From the NCBI GenBank assembly GCA_037389465.1, contig JAZARR010000230.1, positions 4,141,501 through 4,205,500 on the forward strand: a DNA stretch of 64,000 bases. Reading direction: 5' to 3'. Positions 51,727 to 63,439 of the stretch are shown one piece after another. A program made the translations under genes and the position numbers. The stretch is from Baylisascaris procyonis (Eukaryota; Nematoda; Chromadorea; Rhabditida; Ascarididae). Numbering within the stretch: the stretch's first letter is position 1; every line of letters starts with the position of its first letter. The notes beneath the pieces are model-generated. The model did no database searches. It saw only the letters and a program-made list of their open reading frames with translations, and was not told the DNA's origin.

Positions 51727-52175
51727 CGAGCTGGTGAGGTGAGGCTCTACTCGTGGAAATTGGTAGAAGCTTATGTAGAATTGCGTAAGGAACACGACGA
51801 TTTAGATACATTTGAAGAAGCAGAACAGTGGGCAGTTTTCTCCATGTGTATAAATCTTCTGCGTTTGATTTTTGCGTGTTTTTCAAAAATCAACAAAGTT
51901 GCATCTATTTTCATTGGTGAATTTTGCAGTATTACATCGCTGAAGTGAGTTTTATTTTAGAAAATTGCATAGTATGTAGGCTACATGAGGAAATGGATGC
52001 GCGAAATTGCTGTCGTCCTTTTTTAGATGATATTTCACCCGAACTGTTAAATAACCTCTATTGTAATATTCATATGCCGGAGCGGATATGTTTGGGATGT
52101 GCATTTCTTGTAACCATGTTGAATTACAACTGCTGGAAATATTTTGTGCATTCTGGATTAAACTGCAGGCTCTAA
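51727..52175 (+). CDS. Tentative zinc-binding protein fragment (two CxxC pairs)
   Basis: A charged helical block ending about 51834 (ELRKEHDDLDTFEEAEQWA) may join in phase across a 95-base intron to 51930-52175, which follows a clean TTTTGCAG acceptor. The second block is open for 81 codons to TAA and carries NCIVCRLHEEMDARNCC, about 25 residues later YCNIHMPERICLGCAFL. Two CxxC pairs about 45 residues apart, with PERICLGC before a hydrophobic helix, recall ZAD-type or other treble-clef zinc modules, but the match is loose. The donor of the first block (GCA|GTTTTC) is weak. Confidence 0.35.
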
Positions 52176-54492
52176 AAATATTTTGTCAATCAATATTTTG
52201 CACTGCTGGAATTTTCCGCGGGCGCGGATAACTTTTAAATGCGATGTACTTTTTGCACTAATTCGGGGAGCGCATTACAAAGCAGGTTCCTTACTAAAAG
52301 CATGTTCAATTTATGGCAATATTAACGTAAACTTACCTCAGCAGACCAACGCTTGATAATACAAGAGGATATCAGTACCGATTTCTTGCTTTTAGACGTC
52401 AACATCATTTGCTGTTTTCAGCGTGAATGGGACATTATATTTTAAAATGCCACTAAAGGCGTTCTTCAGAGGAAGCGACTATGAATCACTCATGAGATGA
52501 GCGTGCGCCTTTGTGATAAATCAGCTCTGCTTATAGAAATTTGAGAAATATGAGCAAAAATTATTCCATGTATCCATTCTCTTCCCATAAAATCTCCAAA
52601 GGAGGATAAAGAGAGACTTGCAATCAATAGGTGAGATGCATTCTTCGGAAAATGGGCGTATGCATAAAGCAGATTTTCCGTAGACGTTTTTCGCTTGCAC
52701 CTTTTCAGCTTTTACCAGTGACTGCCTCTTTCATGACAATGTCGCTTAACCTTTGCTACATAGACTTTTTCTCATTTCTGCATTACTGAGGTTTTACTTG
52801 TATAACGTTTGAGGTTGGAATTGGTATATGTAATAAAGAGTCCTGGAATTTTTTTGTGTGAGTTCGCTTGTTGTGAGCCTGAATTTAGAAATAAAAATAT
52901 TTCAAGCCTATATGTCTTTCATGATACCAGTGCAGTTTCCCGTCACGTTATTCAGTTCTCTGAGTTGTTGTGATATGTTATGAGGAGTTGCTTTCTACTG
53001 TTGGGATGTTCGAGTTTCGTTGATCTATTTCATTCCTTCTAATTTTGGTATCATGAATGCTACACTCATTTGAAATATTTGAGTATTTTCATCTTTTTAT
53101 TTGGGACAGGCAGTCAGGATCGACAATGATTTGAAGAAGGAAGTCTATTATATACAGAATCTAATTAATACAGAAGATCATAGGCAATTTTACCCTTTGG
53201 CGGATATAGAGAACATCACTAAATTATTTGGCCATCTGACGCGACTACTTTTATGGAACTTAAATTTTTTTATTTTTTTTCAATTCTTTGGTACTGGGGA
53301 TCTTCAGACACATATAGTTCTTGGACATGTTTCGATTTTTCAATTTCCTGAAATTTCAAAAATGCTGAAATTTCATAGTTAACACTGAATTGATATATCT
53401 TCTTTCAGATTCATTCGTTTTTTGTAATTCCTTTTTATTCTATTCTTTTCAGCTTTTCTGAGTCGATGAGGTGGGTGACGGTTCAGAAAAGTAACGAGGG
53501 ATAATGGAATAAACCCCGCGAAGGTACCATTCCCACTGAAATGAAACTTCAATCTTGAATAACTCGAGTTTTAATGGGACGATTTTTTTCAAACTTTCAG
53601 GACCTTTAGAGACTTGGTGTCGCAAGTGGATTTTACTCTTACTATTTCATTTTAACTTGCTTTTCTAAAATTATGCGGTGGGGAGGGGGCGGCTTTGGGG
53701 GGAGGGGGTGTTTTTAGATCGAGAATGAGTCGGCGGATTTTCGCATATATATACTCATTCGATGGGCAAACAGAAGTTATCAACACCGGTAGTGCAATTT
53801 ACCGACTTGGATGTAATTTCACCGTGTTGTGGTACTTGCAATATGCAATTGCCACCCTTAACTATAGGGCCTCAAATTGCGGGGCTGATTTCTCGGCACT
53901 CGGTAATCGTAGAGAGTTGAAAACAACTCCAATGACCTTGGAATAACGAATAGCTTCCTAAAATATATCACATGACCCAAATTGGTACTCACCCGCCAGA
54001 ATTCCCAAAATCACGGTTTTGCCGTTTTCCACGACCCCGTATCTCAGCACGGGTTCAAGTTGGCACAATGGGACTTTCGATGTTTAGAGAGACTCAGCAA
54101 GCTTACTTGAATATAGGTTGAAAATTTCAAATTCCTTCAAAATTCACTGAGTTATGGAACCCGCAAAATCGCGTTTTTTCAATGCTGAGGGGATCCCATT
54201 ACGATATTTTTAGGGAAATTTTTTGGCTTCGATTTTATTCATTCTTATATCAAATGGAAGATCTTGATAAGTGAATTCTGATGATATGAAATGTTTTAAA
54301 ATTTTTGAAAAATTTAAAACAGTTAGAAGCCTTTAAAGTTCAGAAAAGTTGAAAATTAAGTAACCTGTAAGTGATTAAGGATTGCATCGATTTAGCTCAG
54401 GTTTAGTTTATTGTATTCAAAATAAAATTCTCTTTTAAATGACAGTGAAATGTTTTTGAAATTCCCCATACTGAAGTTTTTTTGGAATTTCA

Positions 54493-54573
54493 TTTTTCAG
54501 TATCAACGGATTTTTTTGATTTTTTTTTCGCGAAATATGCATTTTTTTCAGCGATCACTTCTATATACTAAGT
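54493..54573 (+). repeat. Dispersed direct repeat, copy 1
   Basis: About 80 bases, from TTTTCAGTATCAACGGATTT to AGCGATCACTTCTATATA, match the copy at 56215-56297 with few differences. The copies are 1.7 kb apart in the same orientation. Confidence 0.85.
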
Positions 54574-55595
54574 AGTAGTATATTTTCAATTACTTACTTA
54601 TTTATAGCTCTTTAAAGTTTTAAGCGTAAACTTTTTGTTAGACATAATTTTTCCAGTTTTTTCTCCTGTGCATCTTAGATAACACCAACACACGATTTGA
54701 GCAAAAAATTGCACACTTTTCCAACACGTATATGTTCTCGATTCCTCAACTCTACGGCTTAGCTCAATCGCGTTGGGAGTAGATTCATACGAAAGGTTCA
54801 ACGAGAGCGTTAAAATAATGCTTTCACCTTTTCGAAATTCCCACAATGAGCAGAAAAACAGGACTGTTTAAATATTTTAAACCGACTCGCTGTCATTTTT
54901 GAATTAAGTGTAAGCAAATTTTAGCGATCATTAGTGGCTTTCGGTTGCCGTTAATTTGCCACAGGAGTGTTTTCGCGTCGCTTAACTATAGATTACGGTA
55001 GTTTATGGTTTCTCGCGATAGAGGCCAAGCGCAAAGGTCGCATCCTTTGCTCTATCATTTTCTCATTCCTACCACATAGCTGTGCTTGCATAGCTGTGTC
55101 TTCTACCGAATAGTTCGGTAGATCACTTCGGAACCTGACGGCAGTTTATGGTGTTTCGCGATAGACGCCATAAACAACAAACGTCGAATGCACAGGTCAC
55201 ATTCTATAGTTCCGCTGAATTGTGGAAAAGTGATTTCAATTTCATTTCTATAATCGAGTTTCCTATGCATGAAAAGTGAAGAGATATTTTAAATCGCTTC
55301 ATGTAAATGATGAACTCAGTAAACACTAATTGTTTTTTCAAATGGTTGTTTGGCGCAAACTTCAGCGCTTCCATTTTGCGCTTTACGATCCCTTCGAGCC
55401 CTATATGGTCTCTAGCGATGGATCGAAGGAGGAAAGTTCACGTCCTCCTTCTCATGTTTATCCACCAGTCACTGTTATCCCACCTTACATCTCATAGATT
55501 GTTGCGTATGCATTATTGAATTCTTCTTTTGATTTTCATCCTATGGTTTTAAATTTCGTTCAATTCCATTCGTATGTTCGTGTAATGATTTTTGT

Positions 55596-56010
55596 TAAAG
55601 CGGCGAAGCCGCCAGGTTAGCTTTGAAATCTGCTTTCAGTCGTTCGTGTGGAATATTAAGCGGAACAGCATAGCTGCTGGAGCAGCGAAGCTGCGATTTT
55701 GCTTCTGCGAAGCGGCGAGGCCGCCAAATTCGTTTTCTTTAGAAAGTAGCTCAGCTCGTGGAGCAGCGAAGCTCCGATCGTGGTTCCGCGAAGCAGCCTG
55801 AATTCGGTTCTAGATTTTGCCGAAGCGGCGAGGTTCATCTTGAAAATTTGTTACAGATTTTTCTGTGTCCTGCGAAGCGGAGAGCTCGTTTGTGGTTCTT
55901 TCGGTGTTTCATCGACGTTAGAACGTAAGTAATTCCCGACGTTTTTCATCTCCATCTAATATTCTGCGAAGTAGCCGAGGTGGTGGGGCACCGAAGCTGC
56001 GATCTCGCTT
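55596..56010. repeat. Cluster of GCGAAGC-type short palindromic repeats
   Basis: At least eight variants of (A/G)GCGGCGAAGCCGCC and GCAGCGAAGCTGC occur at irregular 25-100 base spacing, for example near 55598, 55682, 55707, 55762, 55787, 55820, 55872, 55965 and 55990. Most are self-complementary. They are embedded in otherwise AT-rich DNA. Confidence 0.8.
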
Positions 56011-56214
56011 TCGATATTCCGTTTAAATGTTATTCATTCCCGACGTTACATATTTCGAAGAAAGTTCATAAGTGTTTGAATTTCTTTGCTATTATTTTCA
56101 AGAACCCCCTCATCTCTTTCATCAGTTACTCTCGTGTGAGAGAGACCCCAAGGGAGAGAGTCAGAGAAACGGCATCGCACCATCTCATCATGCACTCCTA
56201 CCTATAATAATTCG

Positions 56215-56297
56215 ATTTTCAGTATCAGCGGATTTTTTTGATTTTTTTTTTTGCGAAATATGCAGTTTTCTCAGCGATCACTTCTGTATATATATAC
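56215..56297 (+). repeat. Dispersed direct repeat, copy 2
   Basis: Second copy of the repeat at 54493-54573 (TATCAGCGGATTTTTTTGAT to ATCACTTCTGTATA). Confidence 0.85.
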
Positions 56298-56352
56298 TTT
56301 AATTTCTTGTATACTATCTATGTATACTTTAATTTTTTGTATACTATCTATG
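56293..56352 (+). repeat. 30-bp tandem duplication
   Basis: TATACTTTAATTTCTTGTAT (continuing ACTATCTATG) occurs twice in a row, at 56293 and 56323, with a single C/T difference. It directly follows the dispersed repeat. Confidence 0.9.
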
Positions 56353-56752
56353 CGGGTGGAACTTGCAGAAGAGTGCTAGATGGATAACTCTTGCATTTTA
56401 AGAAATAACAGTCATTGCCCGTTATGCGAATTGTGTTTCGATCCGATATTGTAGCAATGCTGAGGAACATGTTCCGGTTTTAAAGCGGTTGGCATTGAAT
56501 AGTAGTCTAACGAGTCCCAACATGAATTACATCGTAGCAATTAAATTTTGTAGATCTAGCTTCGGTGGCTCCCATGTGAAGTCGGCGAACGGTCAGACAG
56601 ACAGGCACAAACGTACGCAGACGCCACGTCGCAATGATGTGCATTTGCAAGCAAATGTGTGAAAACGCATAAAAATGTAAATGCCGTTTTCGTGGATATA
56701 GCTCTAGTTTCTTGGGCACATATTCAACGATCTAACTTGTATATAATTGTAG

Positions 56753-58500
56753 CCGCCCAAGGCCTGGAGCAAACGCGCTAGCAGAACGCGAGCCTCGCGG
56801 AAGAGCGGTGAGAAGGCAGCCGGAATTCTCGCCGGCTGATATAAGCGTTCTACCGGTCCACATGGCCGCAGAATTGGTGGCACCCGCAGCGCCGCCCTAC
56901 ATTGTGCGCAACAGTAAAATGAGTAAGCGTTTCAGCTTATTTTGTAGTTCTATCTCTCAAAAATTCGTATTTCACGCTCTTTGACGGTGTACATTGCGTA
57001 TCCTGTCTCCTTAAAAGAGGGAATCGGTTACCAATGAACATGGTGCAAAAATGGTCGTTCGTGGCAGATGCTGCTACATTCTCAGCTTTTAATCAGCAGA
57101 TGGAAATCTGCAGTTGTGAATGTGACTATTACTTCATTTTGCGTTATTTGCCTGATGTGGCGTTTCGTATGCAACGGTGAAGAATTTGCAAGTTGATAAT
57201 CGTTTCAGTAAAATTAAACATGCTTATGTGATAGAGATAATGATTCGTAGGAAATGAGAACCAACTTTGTTGAATTTTTTTGTAATGCTTGAAAGCATGT
57301 ATTTTAATAGATAATAGCAGATTGATGAACGTTTTGCCTAGTGATGGATAAAGCGTTCACTTTTATCGAAATAAAATGTTGAATACCCAAGTTTATTTTT
57401 TAGTGTGCCGTTTGCTCATTGCGGAGTCCCTGATCGGGAATTCGCAGTCGGCGCCTGGAGAAAACACGTCGCGCTCGCCCGGTCCCACTTTCAGGACGGT
57501 AAGAGGATTTCTTTTGCTTTCTACATTTTTACGGTGTTTTTCGGTTATCTTTTTTATTATTTGACTAAGCTGATCTGTGAGATTTCGTTCGTAAGTATAA
57601 TGCTATTGATGTGTTTGTCTTGTAAACAGGAGCGAATTGGCGAGTATCAGGTCGACATTCAGTGATAACCATTGTTTCACGGCGATGACAACTGTTTGCA
57701 AATGGATTGAAATTCTCGACTTTCTGCAATCAAGCACTCAGTTTGCTGCTTGTCCTTATAATGATTATTTATAATTTACAAAATGATACGTTTCTTTTGT
57801 TTGCTTTCAGCATTCTGTGGGACATGCGGCCATCATGTGATCGTGCCACCTGAGGCGGGCGCGGCAAACCAAAGTGAGTCATGCAAACAAGATTTTTTCA
57901 TTGCATTTTTTTCTTCATGAATGTTCGCATGCTTTGAGAGGAATGGGACAGAAATGGAATTCAAATGCGTTTCCATTTGTTGTCACCAAATTGTAGAACG
58001 TCGCTGAGGAGACTTATGTAAAAAGATTTCGAATCGCTCCTATTCAGTAGTAGACATATGGTGGGAATCATTGCTCTTCATTAGCTTTGATCGCTAATAG
58101 AAAATTAGTCAGATCTTGTTTTATACACATTATGTATTTCTTAAATGCAGTGGGTCGAGGATTTTTGGCATATCGTAACCCCTACCGATTGCGATAGGTG
58201 AAGTTTTCTGAATTTTTGTTTTAGGCCTTCATCGCGGCCCACAAGAAAGAGCGGTGCATCGGTGCGTCGAAGGCCACCGTTCGGCAAAGGCGCACATATG
58301 TCGCTTGGCTGGACTACCTCGGGAGGAATACCAGCCACATCCTTGCACCTCGTCAGCTTTTTTTTTTTCGTTATCAATTTTTATCCAATTTGCGTTTCTA
58401 GATATTCATATCTGACGAATTCTTGTATTTCAGATCCCTGGATACTAAGCTGAACAAAGTGACTCTTGAAATTTATGTTAACATCAATATAAATAAATAA
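56753..58500 (+). CDS. GC-rich multi-exon locus, product unknown
   Basis: GC-rich blocks with good plus-strand splice sites lie at 56753-56922 (donor GTAAGC), 57404-57498 (TTTTTTAG acceptor, GTAAGA donor), 57630-57665, 57811-57887 (TTTCAG acceptor, GTGAGT donor), 58226-about 58350 (TTTTAG acceptor) and from 58435 (TTTCAG acceptor). A protein starting MAAELVAPAAPPYIVRNSKM joins in phase to RLLIAESLIGNSQSAPGENT and then stops, either in the 57630 block (ERIGEYQVDIQ) or in the 57811 block. Alternatively the 57404, 57811 and 58226 blocks form another frame (VPFAHCGVPDREF, FCGTCGHHVIVPPE), which needs an unseen upstream exon. I do not recognise either product and cannot choose between them. Confidence 0.35.
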
Positions 58501-58625
58501 ATAAATAAATAACTATATAAATATATAAATATATAAACATATAAACATATAAATATATAAATATATAAATATAAATATAAATATAAATATAAATATAAAT
58601 ATAAATATATAAACATATGTATATT
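58490..58625 (+). repeat. AAAT/ATATAA simple repeats
   Basis: AATA units pass into ATATAA/ATAAACAT and then ATAAAT units, all A/T with a few C. It lies directly after the last block of the 56.7-58.5 kb locus. Confidence 0.9.
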
Positions 58626-59441
58626 TGTATTTAGATTTATTTATAGGATACGCAATTATAGGAAATGTGAGCTTTGACATATAACTTGTTTTGTTTCAAC
58701 CCAGTAATTCGTATCTGACACTTTTCAAGCGAAAATGTATCCTGACTCTTGCATTTGAGTTCCTTTAAGTAAACTACTTCCATTTGCTTCCGAGGAATGA
58801 GAGTTTGAATGAACTTATTTGTGTAGCATTATATGGCAAGGCTTGTAAGCTTTTCGTAACGCATATGTGTTTTCCTTGCTTCTTCCTTCTTTCATGCGGT
58901 GTTTTATGTGCCAGTAGAATGTTGAACAGTTTCCATAATCCTCATATATATATATTTTTTTCATTCCTTCCATCTAGCGGATCGTGTTATTCTGGCAGAC
59001 TTTGGATCTCTGCTCGTTTATTGGGATTTTTCTTGCTTCTTTATCACCTCAGTGGTACTGGAAATGATTTTGGCAGTAGTTGGAACATGAAACTGATTTT
59101 CGGATGTGCATCATGAAACAATGGAAGTGGAACAGCGACCAGTGGATGCTGGCAGAAAGGGGCCCTATAACACCGAAGAAGCGCGTCGGACGGACGTTTG
59201 CCCCGCTTATCTCAAGCGCTTCAAGATCAACGAGCCCGAGTTGATGGCGGAAGTAGCGAGCGAATATCAACTACAGCTGCCTTAAGCTGGGAGTAAGGAA
59301 ACCCAGTTTATTTCGTTTTTAATTTATTTACTGTCATTATCAGCAATTTTTCATCACTGGCATTCGCGAGACAGTTCTTTCGCATTCCCTACATTTTCTG
59401 CTTGTTCTGTTTCGGAAACGATAGTGTTATTATAAACATAC

Positions 59442-59617
59442 GTCATTATGAGCCTCATTGCAGCCGCCACCGCCTGCTCGTGCCACTGCGTTATGGTTCT
59501 TCTCGAGCAGTGCTTCGCTATATCGCAGTCATCAAATGGTCTCGTGCTCGCGGTGTTCAGTTTTCGTCGTCGTTGCCACACCGGTTGCGTTCCCTCCGTC
59601 TTCAATTTCTCTGCCTC
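59442..59617 (-). CDS. Tentative internal exon, unknown product
   Basis: On the minus strand a CTGCAG acceptor and a GAC|GTATGT donor bound a 176-base GC-rich block. One frame is open throughout: EAEKLKTEGTQPVWQRRRK, then FDDCDIAKHCSRRTITQWHE and QAVAAAMRLIM. It reads as charged helix and ends in phase 2. No neighbouring exon could be attached. A further GC-rich block at 59100-59285 is open in several frames on both strands and cannot be assigned. Confidence 0.3.
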
Positions 59618-60751
59618 CTGCAGGTTTTTGATGCATTTTACACACGCTATTAGCCACATTTTGCAGCTATCCACTGCATGCATCACTCATTGGCCCGCAT
59701 CCACAGTGTCCAGTCCTTAGTCTGCTAAGAATGAGTTATAGCAGTTTTGGATGGGGCATAGAAGAAGTTCTGCAAACATCACTTTGCGAATTTCCGGCTG
59801 TTCTCCTTTATACCAGTGTTATAGTTTTGATCGCTATTAACGGCAAGCATAACATCATAAAAAATAACTGAGACGATGCGCTCATCTTCTCGCGAATGGA
59901 ACGATGAAGCAGCCACATGCTTCGTAGAAGCGGTTTTGTTGTAGTTCACTTGCACGGGACAAATGGCCGTATGGCCATTTTCATGATACTGCCCCTTTCT
60001 CGTCAGAAAATGCACAACCATGCAAGACTTGCGAAAGCCGCTTCGAGCTGCTCTTCTAAAACTGTACGTAGAGAAATAGGCCGTTCTATTTTCACGCGAG
60101 TAGAGTAATTTTTGTCTATTTTATGGTCTCTGAGCCATGAAATAGCACCCCCAGTCCATTGTGCGATTGCGCTTTCGCACTGAGTATAGATGGGCAGAAT
60201 CTATCATACCGCAGTATGGTTCTGCCTTGCTATGTTGGCTCAACGGTACTGCCAAAAAATTGAACAGCTGAGTTATGTGCAATAGTATCCAAAAGGTTTT
60301 GTTATGTGCAGCCAAAAGGTTTTGCTTACTGCATAGAGTACCGGTTGTGGAATTTAGAGAAATGCTTGAAAGATTCCTACAATGATTACAAATTTCAAAT
60401 GGAGCATTTTAACGATACGTTAACTGCACTCCGTTTGAGCGCCTGACTGTTTTGATCTGGTTTAGGTGTAAGGTGTCTTCTGGAAATACACTAAAAAATC
60501 GCTCTGTTTTGGGTTCTTTTCTAAGCAAGCAAAGAGAATAATTAGGGAATGTGAATTGAATAGGCTACCGGCTTATAGCGCTAATAATTTTCCCTAGCAA
60601 TGCTTTAATGTTGCACACTAGAACGTGAGCAATAAATGGTTTGGAAATTTGCTTACTTAAGCACGTGTGCATTTTCATCTTCATTCCTTTGAATATAGCA
60701 TCAAGAGTAAATATCTCTTTGCGCTTGTAGACCTCACCCGAAATATATTCC

Positions 60752-61053
60752 ATGGCGTATAGGGTACTATGCTGGAACTACTTCTGCGTAGATGTGGTCA
60801 GAACTCGTTTGGAATCAGTGCAGGATTTTCCTATGGGCCAATGTGATGCTACCAAGGAGGGTTCGAACGGAATCAACACCAAGCAGGTTTGTTGGAAGGT
60901 GAGAAAAATAGAAACGAGCGCATTTTTGTTTTATAATCTGTTCATCTGTATATTGTTTGATGCCCCTTGTCCACGTCCGGTACCCAGAAGAATGCAGAAG
61001 AGAAGGCGAATGGACGGTGGTTTTCTTTTGGATCAAAAGAGACTACGAACGCG
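60752..61053 (+). CDS. Tentative two-exon fragment, unknown product
   Basis: An ATG at 60752 opens a 49-codon block (GQCDATKEGSNGINTKQVCW) ending at a strong AAG|GTGAGA donor at 60898. It joins in phase to 60988-61053 (KNAEEKANGRWFSFGSKETT) that ends at GCG|GTAATT. No family is recognised and no later exon was found. Confidence 0.28.
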
Positions 61054-61389
61054 GTAATTTCATTTCGGCTGTGCTTTTCGTGCTTCATTGAAAGGTCAGT
61101 TGTATCACCAGTTAGAAACTGACTGCTATTTGGTATTAGGAGTGAAGTTGGTGTTAGTGAATTTTTCGCTGTTTTACTCAATCAGAAAATACCCTCAGTA
61201 TGTAGCTGAGGTGAACTAGCTTTCTATGATGTATAAATGACTGGCTAACAAACCTATGTTTACTTTATTTTGAACCTTTTTAGAATGAAGACGGTCGTTT
61301 AGATTAATTTGGTGACTGCTTGAGAATGAGCACTTTTGGAATTTTTGCCAGCAAAATTGACGAGAGGTAGGAATTTGCATGGTCCATCT

Positions 61390-62545
61390 CATCCTTTCGA
61401 TTTTTTCGATTTGTGCATTCCGTTTTAGCGCGCGGAACCAAGAAAGTTTTTTTTTTACTTTTTCTATGTCGGCTGTGGATTTTCGATGTGCATTTCTTCC
61501 TATTTATGTCTAAACTAACTGCGTGATAGTTTATATTTGTGGCCATATAACAAGCCTAGTAGAAATGGACTAATACTTTATGCTGAGGTTTCGGCTGTGT
61601 GAGCCATAATCATAGCACACCAATTTGAAAATCATCATCTAAACATACCTTGTCACATTTCATAGAATTATGAAAACTACCGCATTTATGCAGAGGAAAG
61701 AAAAGTAGAAAGAGGAAAGGAGAAAATAATGAATTCAAAGATCGCGAGACAGAAGGTCACGCCGATATAGATGTATACACATGCGTAGCAACGAAAAGAA
61801 TAAAGAATATCTTTCACGCAGCAGTCATATGAATTGTTCGTGGGGCATATAATACTTTGGAGAGGATATACCATGGGCGATCATATAATCGCTCGCGGGC
61901 GAGAACTTATGACAGTGTGGGTGGTGTCGTGGCGCTTAGTTTAGTTGAGATGCGATGTTTATTCGGGAGAAGGGAAGGTCGTCTGTAAAACTGTCATTTA
62001 CGTAGGGGATGGAGAGGGAGGCCTGGGCATTTCGGTCGTGTTTAATACGTGTTCAAGGAAAAAGAGAGGGGTTGAAAGATGCTTTAGCTTGTAGCCGGAT
62101 GAGAAGTAAGGATAGTGAACTTTGGCGACAAGGATAGGTTGGACGCGGCGAAGAGAGGCTTCCACGCTTCTATGGTCTAGATTGAGGCTGAAGGTATACA
62201 AAGTTTTTATGAACAGGAATACGACATCACGTTTGATGTTAGGTTGATGAACAGAGCGCATTAACAAGAACATTTCAAGAAGATTTGGTATACAACCTGC
62301 GCAAATTTACTTCTGGAACGGAAAACACGGGTGCTGATGAAGGGCAGGTGTTCTGCAGGTGGGTTTTCGATCGTATATGAGAGAGTGTCAGCATTATTGA
62401 GGGTGTCAGATAGATGTTAGGAATGATTAGGAGGTTTAGATAACCAGCGTATTATCGATATAACGAATGCACGAGATGGGATGAATTTACAATTCGTAGC
62501 TCTATTATAAATTGAGGAATAACGCCATGTTTTTTGCATCGGGGC
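61390..62545 (-). mobile_element. Decayed Penelope-like element, minus-strand copy
   Basis: On the minus strand the sequence IRYIDNTLVI (near 62440-62472) corresponds to the reverse-transcriptase catalytic YIDD block, with Asp changed to Asn. Downstream pieces include NIKRDVVFLFI. The GIY-YIG endonuclease entry follows at 61764-61826: CCVKDILYSFRCYACVYIYIG, with the Cys motif typical of EN+ Penelope-like elements. Many stops and frame changes show it is dead. After IYIG the copy lacks about 240 bases found in the plus-strand copy. Its downstream end (61390-61760) is the inverted repeat of 62930-63315. Confidence 0.72.
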
Positions 62546-62599
62546 AGCAGATGTTGGCATTGGCAAGTGTAGGTTAGATACTAATTAACAGCTGATGGA

Positions 62600-63320
62600 A
62601 GTAGGCACTAACAATCCAAGTGGCTGGTGCATGAAAGATGTTGCTTATTCTGTCCGTTGCTGCGAATGTGAATCCATCTATATCGGCGAAAGTACCGTTT
62701 TCAGCACGAGCGCACTACAGATCTTATGCTGAGCATGCCCTCACCACTATCGCGATCGCACACTACATGTCCACTGGCCAGGCACGTTACCAAATTCTAC
62801 AGCCTTCACGCTAACATTGTTTCCTTGCTCACTGCAAAGGCACACTAATCCGCATGACCAGGGAAGCTCAGGGGAAGCTCACCTCATAAACTCGATAAAA
62901 CTAACGACTAACGGCTCTGTTGACTTATCCACCGTCACGAACCTTCCGCCTCGCGAGCCTTGAAATCATCTTTTTCTTTTTTCTTCCTTTCTTTTCTTCG
63001 CATAAAAGCGACAGCTATCACAATTCTATGAAATGTGACAAGGTATGTTCAGATGATGATTTTCAACTTGTTGCGCTACAATTATGGTTCAAACAGCGGA
63101 AACGTCAGCATAAACTGTTATTCCATTTCTACTAAACTTGTTATATGGCCACAAATATATAAACTATCACACAGTCAGTTGAAACATAAATAGGACAAAA
63201 ATGCATATCAAAAATCCACATCCGACATAGAAGAAATAAAACAATTTTTTTGGTTGTTTTGCTCCGTGCCTAAAACGAAATGCACAAATCGAAAAGATCG
63301 AATGCATGGGTATATGTGGT
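62600..63320 (+). mobile_element. Penelope-like element 3' part, plus-strand copy
   Basis: This is an inverted partial copy of the neighbouring element. It has the GIY-YIG block WCMKDVAYSVRCCECESIYIG (62627-62690) and a later REAHLINSIKLTTNG segment (near 62870-62915), matching the conserved E-A-x-L-I-x-x-x-x-P end of the Penelope endonuclease domain. The region 62930-63315 is noncoding 3' sequence, for example CAATTCTATGAAATGTGACA, that recurs reverse-complemented at 61390-61760. Frames are broken. It ends about 120 bases before the LTR at 63440. Confidence 0.72.
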
Positions 63321-63439
63321 TTCGGGTGTCAACATGTGCTACAGATGCAGATTGCCAGACCTTCCTGCGTGGCGCGACTCTATTGTGTATTACTTCGTCT
63401 TCTGTTTCTGCGAAAACCGAAGGCGCGAACAAGTCTGTT

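Larger units (their letters stand above)
52180..56745. other. Repeat-rich stretch without a supported gene
   Basis: Apart from one block at 53101-53230 (+) that could be coding (IDNDLKKEVYYIQNLINTED) but has no clear splice context, no exon is visible. From 53.5 kb on, the sequence looks like old dispersed elements: phrases such as AACTCGAGTTTTAATGGGACG, repeated TTTATGGT.T.TCGCGATAGA.GCC (near 55000 and 55145), direct repeats at 54.5 and 56.2 kb and GCGAAGC palindromes at 55.6-56.0 kb. Confidence 0.5.

Noticed and set aside
58784..59116. 110-codon plus-strand open frame rich in Ser, Phe and Cys
   Set aside because: Composition is that of T-rich noncoding DNA and it has no start context or domain.
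60855..60885. B-box-like GGTTCGAAC suggesting a tRNA
   Set aside because: No matching A-box or cloverleaf; the bases fit better in a possible coding exon.
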